Translations under genes and position numbers: made by a program
Shown: in pieces, positions 55,849 through 64,000 of the stretch
Layout: each line of letters starts with the position of its first letter
Position numbering within the stretch: the stretch's first letter is position 1
Assembly (NCBI RefSeq): GCF_900102265.1
Contig: NZ_FNBH01000003.1
Span: 496,001 to 560,000, forward strand
Direction of reading: 5' to 3'
Length of the DNA: 64,000 nucleotides
Source: Epilithonimonas hungarica
GTDB lineage: Bacteria > Bacteroidota > Bacteroidia > Flavobacteriales > Weeksellaceae
The notes under the pieces: generated by a model
Database searches by the model: none
The model's input: only the letters and a program-made list of their open reading frames with translations
What the model was told of the DNA's origin: nothing

Positions 55849-58380
55849 TTAGTTTGAATATTCACTTTCCGGCGCTCCGAGATAACTTGGTTTCAGTCCG
55901 CCTGTGTTGATTAATATTTTTTCTAAGACAATTCCCGGCTCCAGAACACGGAATCGTAACGTATGTTTTCCAGGTTGGGAAATCTGATGTTTCGTTATAG
56001 ACTTAATGATATGCTCAGACTGCCATCTTCCTAACTCTCCTCTGTAATGACCATTGAAATTGACAATCTGCGGCGTTCCGCCATCAAAGGAAATCTCATA
56101 ACGCAATCCTTTATTATGATTGAAATTCAAAGTCGGAGCTAATAACAACTGCACTTCAAATTCACCTTTGGATTCAAAATTCATATCATATTCCAGATAA
56201 ATATTTTCATCAGCTTTCGGATAAGCATTTTGTGGAAAGGTTGTTACTCCGGATTTTGTTTTCCCGAAATCAGGAATCACTTCCCAATGGATTCGGTCTG
56301 AATTATTCATTCTGGCAAAATTTTCAGCTTCTATGGAAACATAACCGTTTTTCTCCTGAAACACTTTTTCTTTCGGAACTTCAGACTCAGAAACACGGGT
56401 AACTTCGGGCATTATATTTTCTTTTCCGTCAAACCAGGCTTTGTATCCTATTCTCATCTGGTCCATCATATGCTGCCATTTTCCGCCGGCAATGACGTTG
56501 TTATAATGATTGTCGAGATAAGCATTTCTATCAAAACATTCTTTGACTTTATCGGCATAGACATTAGCTTCAACATCTTTTTTAGCAGCCAATTCCCTGT
56601 TTTTGACAACAGCATAATACATTTCATACAGATTGCTGCACGCATCAATCGGATATAAAATCAGCTGAAAATAGGCATCCTGATATTCTGCCGGAATCTT
56701 CTCTTTCAAACGTAAAGCTTCTAATGCCAAAGACCTGTAATCATTCACAACCGTTTCAAATTCATTATAATTTTCCAAGCTGTAGGTTTTCCAATCCAGT
56801 GTCTCAGGTGTTACCCGACGGTTATATTTTGAATAAAGATTAATCATTCCGGCAATTTCTTTGGCGTTCTTTTCTCCAAATTGCTGTGCAGCCCATTTTT
56901 CGGTATATTCCAAAAGATTTTTTGAATTGAATTGTTTCGGATTCCAGGCCATTTCCAGGAAAAAGCTGATTGGGAATTCCATCGGCTTCAAATCTCCGAC
57001 ATTTACAACCCAAACTTTATCCACTTTATGTTCGTAGGAAAGATTCATCTGTTCCCAAACTCTCTGAATCGGACTGATATTAATCCATTTTGAATTTCTC
57101 GGTCCGCCCACATAATCAAAGTGGTAATACATACCGTAACCGCCTTTGTGTAAAGGTTTTGAAAGGTCCGGAAGTTTTCTCACATTTCCCCAGTTATCAT
57201 CACAGAACAACAGAATAACATCGTCCGGAACGCGCATTCCTTTGTCGTAATAATCCTGAACTTCTTTGTACAAAGCCCAAACCTGAGGCGTTTTCTCCGC
57301 TTTTTTTCCTGTTACGTCAGTAATAATTTTTCGCTGGTCTTTTACGATTTTTTCAAGTAATGAGATATTAGTTCCCTCTCCCATCGCTTCATCGCCGTCG
57401 CCGCGCATTCCTACTGTGACTAATTTTTCCCAGTTTTTGCTTCTTTCAAGTCCTAATTTCCAGAATTCCTGCAAAACTTTCTCATTTTTGGAATAATCCC
57501 AGACATTCGGAAGATTATTTTTTTTGATGTATCGGTGCCAATCGGTTTGAGCCTGAGCCATCGGTTCGTGGTGCGAAGTTCCCATAATGATTCCCATTTC
57601 GTTGGCTAAAGGTCCGTTCAAAACGTCATCATCATAAAACGCTTTTCCCCACATTGCTGGCCAGATGTAATTACCCTTCATTCGCAAAATCAGTTCAAAA
57701 ACTTTTTCGTAAAATTTAGAATTAATTCCTCCAAAAGTAGCTCTCGCCCATCCTCCCAGCGAAGGTTCTTCATCATTCAGGAAAATGCCACGATATTCTA
57801 CCGAAGGTTCTCCGTCGGTGTAAATTCCTTTTTTAAAGTATAGATTTTCTTTTTTCTCAACCGGAACATCCGCCCAGTAATACCAAGGTGAAACCCCGAT
57901 TTGCTGGGACATTTCGTAAATTCCGTAAATTGTTCCGCGTTTGTCGCTTCCTGCAATTACAATCGCTTCGGAAACGCCGGGAAACGGATTGCTGATATTT
58001 TGAATGATAAATTTTTCATTCTTTCCTTTGATTGAATTTCCATCAATTTTTTTAGCTTTGATTAAAGCATCAATGGTCTTGCTTTTCCCAACTTCACCAA
58101 TAATGATGAGCATTCCGTTCGCTCCGGAACTTTGGGAAATAAGAGCAGGCTGAACCCCTGTTACTTTCTGAAAATCAGATTGAAGGTCTGCAACCGCACG
58201 CAGAATTCCTTTATCCGAATCGCTATCCGAAAACAGCATCAAACCTGAATTATGTTCTTTCAACACAACCGAGTTTTCCGTTTTAGTAAAAGAAATAAAA
58301 GGGTCGGCGGCTTTTACCATCGTTGTAAAAACCAACGTTATCAAAAGAGAAAAACAGTTAAAAATCGTCTTCATAATCAA
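55849..58380 (-). CDS. GH115 alpha-glucuronidase
   Basis: An 843-residue exported enzyme of family 115, which removes (4-O-methyl)glucuronic acid from internal and terminal xylose units of polymeric xylan. A signal peptide (about 1-24) precedes an N-terminal domain, the barrel with GIFLNDEEPSLGGWARATFGG, YIWPAMWGKAF, GMRGDGDEAMGEG and LLFCDDNWGNVRKLP, a helical region, and a C-terminal beta domain with YVSIEAENFARMN. It complements GH67, which acts only on short products. It probably starts a transcription unit of its own, since the next upstream gene (58543) ends 162 bp away. Confidence 0.94.
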   Translation of the reverse strand: MIMKTIFNCFSLLITLVFTTMVKAADPFISFTKTENSVVLKEHNSGLMLFSDSDSDKGILRAVADLQSDFQKVTGVQPALISQSSGANGMLIIIGEVGKSKTIDALIKAKKIDGNSIKGKNEKFIIQNISNPFPGVSEAIVIAGSDKRGTIYGIYEMSQQIGVSPWYYWADVPVEKKENLYFKKGIYTDGEPSVEYRGIFLNDEEPSLGGWARATFGGINSKFYEKVFELILRMKGNYIWPAMWGKAFYDDDVLNGPLANEMGIIMGTSHHEPMAQAQTDWHRYIKKNNLPNVWDYSKNEKVLQEFWKLGLERSKNWEKLVTVGMRGDGDEAMGEGTNISLLEKIVKDQRKIITDVTGKKAEKTPQVWALYKEVQDYYDKGMRVPDDVILLFCDDNWGNVRKLPDLSKPLHKGGYGMYYHFDYVGGPRNSKWINISPIQRVWEQMNLSYEHKVDKVWVVNVGDLKPMEFPISFFLEMAWNPKQFNSKNLLEYTEKWAAQQFGEKNAKEIAGMINLYSKYNRRVTPETLDWKTYSLENYNEFETVVNDYRSLALEALRLKEKIPAEYQDAYFQLILYPIDACSNLYEMYYAVVKNRELAAKKDVEANVYADKVKECFDRNAYLDNHYNNVIAGGKWQHMMDQMRIGYKAWFDGKENIMPEVTRVSESEVPKEKVFQEKNGYVSIEAENFARMNNSDRIHWEVIPDFGKTKSGVTTFPQNAYPKADENIYLEYDMNFESKGEFEVQLLLAPTLNFNHNKGLRYEISFDGGTPQIVNFNGHYRGELGRWQSEHIIKSITKHQISQPGKHTLRFRVLEPGIVLEKILINTGGLKPSYLGAPESEYSN

Positions 58381-58437
58381 TATTTTATGAGTATTTTATT
58401 TTAATATTTACTGATTTTTAGTCAGACTTTGAAATTT

Positions 58438-58500
58438 TGAACACTAAGTTCACAAAGTTTTTATTTTAAAAAAGAATTGTTTTGAGGCTCACAAAGCCGC
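58438..58500. repeat. Diverged CACAAAG-type repeat (family B-like)
   Basis: GAACACTAAGTTCACAAAG, a T- and A-rich stretch, then GAGGCTCACAAAG. The layout matches family B copies but identity is lower. It lies between GH115 and the second esterase. Confidence 0.45.
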
Positions 58501-58542
58501 TATCGCTTATAAAAAGTGCACTATCAGTTTAATTATAAAAAC

Positions 58543-60432
58543 CTACCAATCATCCGTTCTGAATGGCGGCGCCAGCAAACCTTCTTTATTTTGCAGATTG
58601 GCATCTTCGGGATTATTGCTCCACGCATATCGTACTGCAACCGGATTTTTGATTTCCTTGCTGGTTACAATGACTGTGTTGCCTTTAATTTTTGCTTCAG
58701 CCCAGACAAATTTTTTTTCGCTTCCGGCAATTGCAAAATGTTTCAGATTTCCTGTTTTACTTTGAAGGCCACTTCCAACATTGTCAAACGAAAGGATAAT
58801 ATCTGAATTTTCCACCTTCATCGATTTGAAAACAGGGCCGCTACTTACCAATTTTTCACCATACACCAATTTTCGGGCAGCCAGAAACAGACGTTTTGCC
58901 ATATCTTTTTTATTGAGAGGGTGAATGTCATTCCATTCGCCAATATCGTAATTGACACTCATTGCCGTGTACGGAACCGTCTGTGACGTTTTAAACTGAG
59001 CCTCACGAATTCCTGCCCATCCGCTTGGCGCATTCGGGTCGTTTGTTTTTTCCATAAAATTGGGAAGCTGAACCAATAAAAAAGGCATCTGATTCCATTG
59101 AAATACGTCCCGCCAATTTTCAATAAGATTTTTCAGCAAACCTGCATAATCTTCTGATTGACCGGCATTGCTTTCGCCCTGATACCAGATAGCACCACGA
59201 ACTTTGTAATCCCGAATCGGATAAATCATTCCGTTGTACAATCCGGAAGGTGTGCTTCTCAGGTTTTTCAGTTTTGATTTATATTCTTCATCTTTGCTTG
59301 TATCTCTCCCGATATTATATTTCCATTCGCCCGTCAAATCAACGGTAACACCGTCTCCGACAACTTTATACGGTTTATCGGCTACAAATTCTCCGTTTCC
59401 GAAGTTGGAAGTCAGCTGAATGGCAACCGTATTTTTTCCCTGTTTTAAAATTCCACCCGGAATGTCATATTTTCTTGGTGGATACATGTATGAAGTAGAG
59501 CCTACGAATTTTCCATTCACAAAAACCGAATCGCTGTCCACCATTACTCCCAAATACAGACGGGCAAATTTTCCATCCATTGACGCAGGAAGTTCAAAGT
59601 TTTTTCGAAACCAGACCGTTCCTTTTGCGCGGATTCCATTATCTTTCCATTTTCCGGGAACTTTTGCCTTTTCCCAATTCCCGTCGTTAAAATCCTTTTG
59701 ATTCCAAAGATTTCTTCCCTGGTCCAGTTTTGAAGAATTAAATGCTGATAATGCCTGTTTATCAATAATATCATCAGGAAAATTCTTGAGATGCTCCTGA
59801 CTGACCCAACTCTGAATTGCCGAACCACCCAAACTGGAAACCAGCATTCCCTGCGGAATATTGGTGTGTTCATACGCTTCCACCGCATAGAAATACGCAA
59901 AGGCCGTCCAATTCATTACTTCCGAAGCGGTTCCGGTAAACCATTTCCCGCCTGATGCTATATTTTCCCGCACAGATTCCACAGTGTTCTGTGTAGGAAC
60001 TTTAAAGTAGCGGATTTTATTAAAATCAGAAACATTAATCTCCGGAAAACGGTCTATCAACCGTGCAATAGGCGTTTCCATATTGGACTGCCCGGAAGCT
60101 AGCCAGACATCTCCCACCAGAATATCCCGAATCGTAATTTCGTTAATTTCCATCACAAACGGTCCTCCTGCTTTCTGTGGTTTCAATTGGACTGACCATT
60201 TCCCGTTTTTGTTCGGTGATGTATTGTAGGTTTCATTCCGGAATTTAATGGTAATATTTTCACCATTATCTGCCCAACCCCAAATTTTAAGCTCGACATC
60301 ACGTTGTAAAACCATTTTATCACTTACCAAATCAGGAAGTTTTATTTTCCCGAAAGACAATTGATGACTAAGGACCATCATCGAAAAGACAATTTTAAAA
60401 ACCGTGGAGAATTTGAAATTTCTGATTTCCAT
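58543..60432 (-). CDS. SGNH sialate O-acetylesterase-like protein, second copy
   Basis: A 629-residue exported esterase with the same architecture as 29507-31417: LPDLVSDKMVLQRDVELKIWG at the N-terminus, nucleophile Ser in SGQSNMETP, an inserted GH2-like jelly roll (about 235-375), WYQGESNAGQ and the Asp-His pair in DIHPLNK. All catalytic motifs are retained. Two diverged copies in one xylan region suggest different acetyl positions or different substrate sizes, which sequence does not decide. It lies 33 bp downstream of the GH97 gene. Confidence 0.88.
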   Translation of the reverse strand: MEIRNFKFSTVFKIVFSMMVLSHQLSFGKIKLPDLVSDKMVLQRDVELKIWGWADNGENITIKFRNETYNTSPNKNGKWSVQLKPQKAGGPFVMEINEITIRDILVGDVWLASGQSNMETPIARLIDRFPEINVSDFNKIRYFKVPTQNTVESVRENIASGGKWFTGTASEVMNWTAFAYFYAVEAYEHTNIPQGMLVSSLGGSAIQSWVSQEHLKNFPDDIIDKQALSAFNSSKLDQGRNLWNQKDFNDGNWEKAKVPGKWKDNGIRAKGTVWFRKNFELPASMDGKFARLYLGVMVDSDSVFVNGKFVGSTSYMYPPRKYDIPGGILKQGKNTVAIQLTSNFGNGEFVADKPYKVVGDGVTVDLTGEWKYNIGRDTSKDEEYKSKLKNLRSTPSGLYNGMIYPIRDYKVRGAIWYQGESNAGQSEDYAGLLKNLIENWRDVFQWNQMPFLLVQLPNFMEKTNDPNAPSGWAGIREAQFKTSQTVPYTAMSVNYDIGEWNDIHPLNKKDMAKRLFLAARKLVYGEKLVSSGPVFKSMKVENSDIILSFDNVGSGLQSKTGNLKHFAIAGSEKKFVWAEAKIKGNTVIVTSKEIKNPVAVRYAWSNNPEDANLQNKEGLLAPPFRTDDW

Positions 60433-60465
60433 TTTGAGATTTATTTTTCGGGTTAAAATGAAATA

Positions 60466-62406
60466 TTAATGAATTACAAATCCGCCTTTGGATTGAATTT
60501 CTATTTTGAGTTCTCCGTTTTTGCCAACAGTAATTGTTTTTTCAGAAGTCTCCCCTTTCGAATCATCATTGATGAATCTAACCGACTTTCCGGCAAGCAT
60601 CGGAAATTTTAAAGTAAGCTTCTGAACAGCATTTTCAGCGTTCACACCGGCAACAAACCATTGATTCTGATGTCTTCTGGCAATCACAGAATATTTCCCC
60701 GGATATCCGTCGATGAACACCGTTTCGTCCCAAAGCGTCGGAACTTCTTTCATAAAATCGAGCTGGAATTTCGGTGCGTCGCTCAGGTTATTCGGCATTA
60801 CACCAAACATCTGAACCGGATTTTGAAACAGAACAGCCGTTGCCAGCTGGAAACCATCTGTTGTGTATCTTTTATTTTTATCCTTGTTGGATTTTGTCAA
60901 ATATTTATTTAGGAAAGTCCCGCCAAATTCCATACTTCCGACCGTGTTTCTGATGAACGGATGTAATGTTGCGAAAAAAGCTTCTTGTTTGCGGACGTCT
61001 TCTGAAAAATACAGCATTTCAGACGCCAGGACGGCTTCACTTCCGGCGTAGTTCGGGTACATTACTTCCCAGCCTCTCGGCAACGTTGTACCATGGAAAA
61101 TGATGAACAAACCATAATCATTTGCATCTGACATAATATCTTCATATAACCTCATCGTCTCCTGCTTGTCACCACCGAAGAAATCGACCTTAAGTCCTTT
61201 AATACCGACTTCTTTCAGCCATTTCATTTCCTGTTTTCTTGCAATAGAGGTGTTCATCTTATTTCTTGGTGTCTGTGGCGCATCATTGAAAGCTCCGTTG
61301 GAATTATACCAAAGCATCACATCCACATTTTTTGATTTTGCATAATCAACAAGCTTTTTCAGGCGTTCTTTTCCGATGTTGGTATCCCACGTTGCGTCCA
61401 TCAGTATGAATTCGTATTTCAGGGAAGCGGCCAAATCAATAAAGGTTTTCTGGTCGTCATAATTCATACTTTGGTCTTGCCAGAGAATCCAGCTCCAGGT
61501 AGATTTACCGAACTGATATTTTTGCGAAGGCTCGTACAGCGGCTCAACGGCATCGAACGGAATGGTGGTTTCTACAATTGGTTTTAAAGAATTCCCGACC
61601 GTAATGGTTCTCCAAGGCGTTTTGGCAGGAAGCGAAATCGCCGCACCTGTACTTCCAAAGCCATTATTTTCTGCAGCATTCGGAAAGGCAACTGTATAAA
61701 GGTTTTTTTCGGAAGTGGTGTCAAGATGCGAAGCGACATACTGCGAATCCACTCCCGTTTCCGAAAGTAAAACCCAACCGTTATCGCCTATGCGAAACAG
61801 TCCTGGGAACACATATCCGTATTCTGATTTTTTTCCCAATTCTCCATCGGCAACATATCCGCTTTCGTAGCTGATAGCTGTTCTTGCAAAGCCCGTCATC
61901 GGCTTCATCATATTGGACAGAAAGCTTTTGGTGTTCGACGGAAAACGGTAACCTGTTGCTTCTTCATCAATCACCGCACTCATTGTTTCCCCCTGAATTG
62001 GAATCAAATACCGGAACGCAACATTATTATTGCTCACCTGAAATTCGACATCCATTTTTTTTCCGGAAGCCGTTTCAAACGAACAAATCATAACATTCGC
62101 ATCGTATTGCACCTGAGATTTTTTTATTTTTTCATTGGAATAATTTTTACTGATTTTATCTTTTTTAGAGTTAATAAATTTCATTCCTTTTGTAAAATCC
62201 TCAACATTGGATTTGAAACCGAGTGGAGATTTTTCCAGCATCGTTTTATTATTGTAAAATACTGAATATAAAGGAACTCCTCCATTATTTGTTAGCTCCA
62301 TTTTTAATTTTTCATCCGGACTTACAACGACTGCATCTTGTCCGTACGTGAAACTTGTAAACCCGAGTAAAAAACTGAATCCTGTAAACTTTAAAAACTT
62401 TTTCAT
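60466..62406 (-). CDS. GH97 alpha-galactosidase/alpha-glucosidase family enzyme
   Basis: A 646-residue exported enzyme with signal peptide (about 1-22), an N-terminal beta-supersandwich (about 25-285), a barrel (about 290-560) and a C-terminal beta domain. Family segments seen are SWILWQDQSMNYDDQK, DATWDTNIG, LKVDFFGGDKQETM and FHGTTLPRGWEVMYPN. Family 97 contains inverting alpha-glucosidases and retaining alpha-galactosidases. The Asp in KVDFFGGD fits the retaining nucleophile position, which would favour galactosidase, but this is tentative. An alpha-galactosidase would make sense with galK-galT in the same region. Confidence 0.88.
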   Translation of the reverse strand: MKKFLKFTGFSFLLGFTSFTYGQDAVVVSPDEKLKMELTNNGGVPLYSVFYNNKTMLEKSPLGFKSNVEDFTKGMKFINSKKDKISKNYSNEKIKKSQVQYDANVMICSFETASGKKMDVEFQVSNNNVAFRYLIPIQGETMSAVIDEEATGYRFPSNTKSFLSNMMKPMTGFARTAISYESGYVADGELGKKSEYGYVFPGLFRIGDNGWVLLSETGVDSQYVASHLDTTSEKNLYTVAFPNAAENNGFGSTGAAISLPAKTPWRTITVGNSLKPIVETTIPFDAVEPLYEPSQKYQFGKSTWSWILWQDQSMNYDDQKTFIDLAASLKYEFILMDATWDTNIGKERLKKLVDYAKSKNVDVMLWYNSNGAFNDAPQTPRNKMNTSIARKQEMKWLKEVGIKGLKVDFFGGDKQETMRLYEDIMSDANDYGLFIIFHGTTLPRGWEVMYPNYAGSEAVLASEMLYFSEDVRKQEAFFATLHPFIRNTVGSMEFGGTFLNKYLTKSNKDKNKRYTTDGFQLATAVLFQNPVQMFGVMPNNLSDAPKFQLDFMKEVPTLWDETVFIDGYPGKYSVIARRHQNQWFVAGVNAENAVQKLTLKFPMLAGKSVRFINDDSKGETSEKTITVGKNGELKIEIQSKGGFVIH

Positions 62407-62441
62407 TATTACTTTTATTAGCTAATATTATTGATATTACT

Positions 62442-63368
62442 TTATTTCTTCTGAAGTTTATATTTTTTGACATAAGCTTTTATCGCTTTATCAAGATCTT
62501 TTTGATTTTCTAAAAAAGGCATATGTCCAACATCAGATCTCCACAACATCATTTTAGGAAATTTTATTTTTTTATAATGATCGGGACCAACCATCCAATC
62601 ACTTTTACCGTAGAAAAAAAGCACAGGAACTTTTACATTGCCAGCATCTTTTCTGAAGTCTTTCCAATAATCTTCGATGGAAAGCGCGACATTGCTAAAA
62701 CTATTATTCCAGTTAGTAATTTCACGGTAACTTGAGTTCATCAGATTATCACTTTCCGGTGATGCAAATGCCATTTTCCAGCGTACTTTTTCATCATCCA
62801 TCTTTTTGCCCACTTCCATCATTTTTTTTAATAATATCTCTGGAGACGTATTTTCCTGTAACGGATTCATCTTTTCACCCGCCAGTTCGGATGCTTTTGG
62901 AATCCAACTGTTACAAAAACTATCTTTCATACTGAGCGTGCAGTTGACCATCATCATACCTTTTATGCTCTGAGGATATTTTTCCACATACGCCATCTGA
63001 AGTATTCCGCCAAAAGAATGTCCGATTGTCAGCCATTCTTTTATTCCCAAAGCATTTCTTACTTCTTCAAAATCCTGAAGCATTCTGTCCAGAGAATAAT
63101 TTTTATCAGCCGGAGATGATGATCTGCTCACACCTCTCTGGTCTAAATAAATCATTTGAAAGTTTTTTTCTAATTCGCTTCCATAAAATTTTTCAAGCCA
63201 ATAACTCCCTGATCCCGGACCTCCGTGAAGATATAAGCAAGGCGTGCCCTTTCCTTTTACATTCACGTATAATTTTACACCGTCAGAAGTCACAATCTCT
63301 CTTTTCTGTGCTTTATAAAATGTTGCCAAAAGAATGACTAAGAAAAATAATAATTTTGAAGTTTTCAT
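62442..63368 (-). CDS. Alpha/beta hydrolase, exported
   Basis: A 308-residue hydrolase with signal peptide (about 1-20), YLHGGPGSGSYW (oxyanion loop), DQRGVSRSS, the nucleophile elbow IGHSFGG, the acid Asp in FFYGKSDWMVG and a late His in DVGHMPF. It resembles proline iminopeptidases and related exported hydrolases. In this setting an esterase acting on feruloyl or acetyl groups is conceivable, but nothing in the sequence shows it. It is 35 bp upstream of GH97 and 30 bp downstream of the GH43-CBM6 gene, so all are likely cotranscribed. Confidence 0.85.
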   Translation of the reverse strand: MKTSKLLFFLVILLATFYKAQKREIVTSDGVKLYVNVKGKGTPCLYLHGGPGSGSYWLEKFYGSELEKNFQMIYLDQRGVSRSSSPADKNYSLDRMLQDFEEVRNALGIKEWLTIGHSFGGILQMAYVEKYPQSIKGMMMVNCTLSMKDSFCNSWIPKASELAGEKMNPLQENTSPEILLKKMMEVGKKMDDEKVRWKMAFASPESDNLMNSSYREITNWNNSFSNVALSIEDYWKDFRKDAGNVKVPVLFFYGKSDWMVGPDHYKKIKFPKMMLWRSDVGHMPFLENQKDLDKAIKAYVKKYKLQKK

Positions 63369-63398
63369 ATTTAGTGTGGTTTTATTTCAATTCCGACA

Positions 63399-64000
63399 TT
63401 ATTTTGAGAACAGCCAATAATCAAAATACATAATATCCTTTTCTGCCTTTCCTTTAAATACAAAATAAACATCGTGAACGCCTGTTATTTTATCTTTTAA
63501 TTGAGCTTTCACAGTTTCCCAACGGTCGTCTCCGCCAGTGAGCGGAACTTTTACCGTGGCAACAACAGGTCCGCTGGCACTGTCCAAATGGACATCCATC
63601 GTCACATCGCTGTTATGGGTGGTTCCTACCCGCACCGTAAGTGACTGCGCTCCGTCTTTTCCGAAATCCACATTTTTAACACTCGTGTATGCGCCGCTTT
63701 TTTTGGCTTTGACAAAAACACCTGCGGATTTATTCTGATAGGATTTTACGTTTTCTGACCACGCAATCATCTCTGCCTGATTGAAGGTATACGGATTAAT
63801 TGTAGCAATCGCTTTGGTAATTCCATTGGTCATCTTGATTGGTGAAATGGAACCGTCTTTGTTAAAATTGAGTTCTTCCACACTTACCGACCTTGTGAAA
63901 CCGCTTCCTCCCGGCAAAGCGCCGTTATGATAAAAGAAATAGGATTTTCCTCTGAAATCGACAATTCCGGGATGATTAGTGAAAGATTTTCCTTCGGTTG
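63399..64000 (-). CDS. GH43 family enzyme with CBM6, 3' end only (cut by window edge)
   Basis: The frame is open to the right edge, so about 200 C-terminal residues are present. The first part ([20 protein letters not shown], then [16 protein letters not shown]) is the last propeller blade of a GH43 enzyme. It is followed by a CBM6-like xylan-binding domain with [17 protein letters not shown], the aromatic and Asn sites, and a C-terminal FDYWLFSK. An apparent start at 63917 is a TTG inside the gene. This combination is typical of arabinoxylan arabinofuranohydrolases or xylosidases. It heads or continues the GH97-esterase-GH115 run. Confidence 0.85.
   Translation of the reverse strand, partial: TEGKSFTNHPGIVDFRGKSYFFYHNGALPGGSGFTRSVSVEELNFNKDGSISPIKMTNGITKAIATINPYTFNQAEMIAWSENVKSYQNKSAGVFVKAKKSGAYTSVKNVDFGKDGAQSLTVRVGTTHNSDVTMDVHLDSASGPVVATVKVPLTGGDDRWETVKAQLKDKITGVHDVYFVFKGKAEKDIMYFDYWLFSK

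Overview
The window looks like a chromosomal segment of a Flavobacteriia member, most likely Chryseobacterium or a close relative. This rests on low GC, A-rich start regions, -7 boxes of the TAnnTTTG type, a Por/type IX secretion C-terminal tail on one enzyme, and the overall gene families; genus is an inference. No rRNA, tRNA, CRISPR array, phage or IS transposase was seen. Both ends cut a gene: a CHASE3/HAMP sensor on the left and a GH43-CBM6 enzyme on the right.

Left part (1-13 kb): a two-gene sensory operon (REC-PAS-histidine kinase, then a CHASE3-HAMP sensor); a small stress pair (SDR plus PPOX-fold protein); and the four-gene 'ligase-associated' DNA end-processing cluster (MBL exonuclease, ATP-dependent ligase, Lhr-like helicase, PdeM phosphoesterase), split by two inverted-repeat elements. 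Then come a SemiSWEET transporter, a lone receiver protein, and two convergent Crp/Fnr paralogues with a shared palindromic upstream site.

Sulfur block (12.9-17 kb): two YeeE/YedE-type membrane proteins, an MBL-rhodanese-rhodanese persulfide dioxygenase-like protein, a TauE/SafE exporter and a Crp/Fnr regulator. A 26-bp motif is repeated (25 of 26 bases) before two of these units.

Sugar block (17-64 kb, almost all minus strand): galT-galK, a split transketolase and a fructose-6-phosphate aldolase/transaldolase feed central metabolism. A glucuronoxylan set follows (GH67, GH43, GH10, GPH-type MFS transporter, SGNH acetylesterase) and a GH127 beta-L-arabinofuranosidase. A divergent Nudix-like regulator (AraR type, Nudix catalytic residues lost) faces these. 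Next come a DUF294/CBS/cNMP protein with a DEDDh exonuclease, then the arabinose operon araB-araD-araA-aldose epimerase-Na+/sugar symporter, GH51, a type IX-secreted GH30 and a GH3. After an aldo/keto reductase with its own Crp/Fnr regulator come GH115, a second SGNH esterase, GH97, an alpha/beta hydrolase and GH43-CBM6. Together they would remove acetyl, methylglucuronyl and arabinosyl groups from arabinoglucuronoxylan, cut the backbone, import the products and route L-arabinose into the pentose phosphate pathway. No SusC/SusD pair lies in the window.

Main new observation: a 21-bp palindrome with half-site TAARTGTAA recurs before GH127, araB, GH51, GH3 and the transaldolase. At araB, GH51 and GH3 it lies exactly 15 bp upstream of an identical TATATTTG -7 box. 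This defines a probable AraR regulon from sequence alone. Several families of short palindromic or mosaic repeats fill most longer gaps inside the sugar operons.
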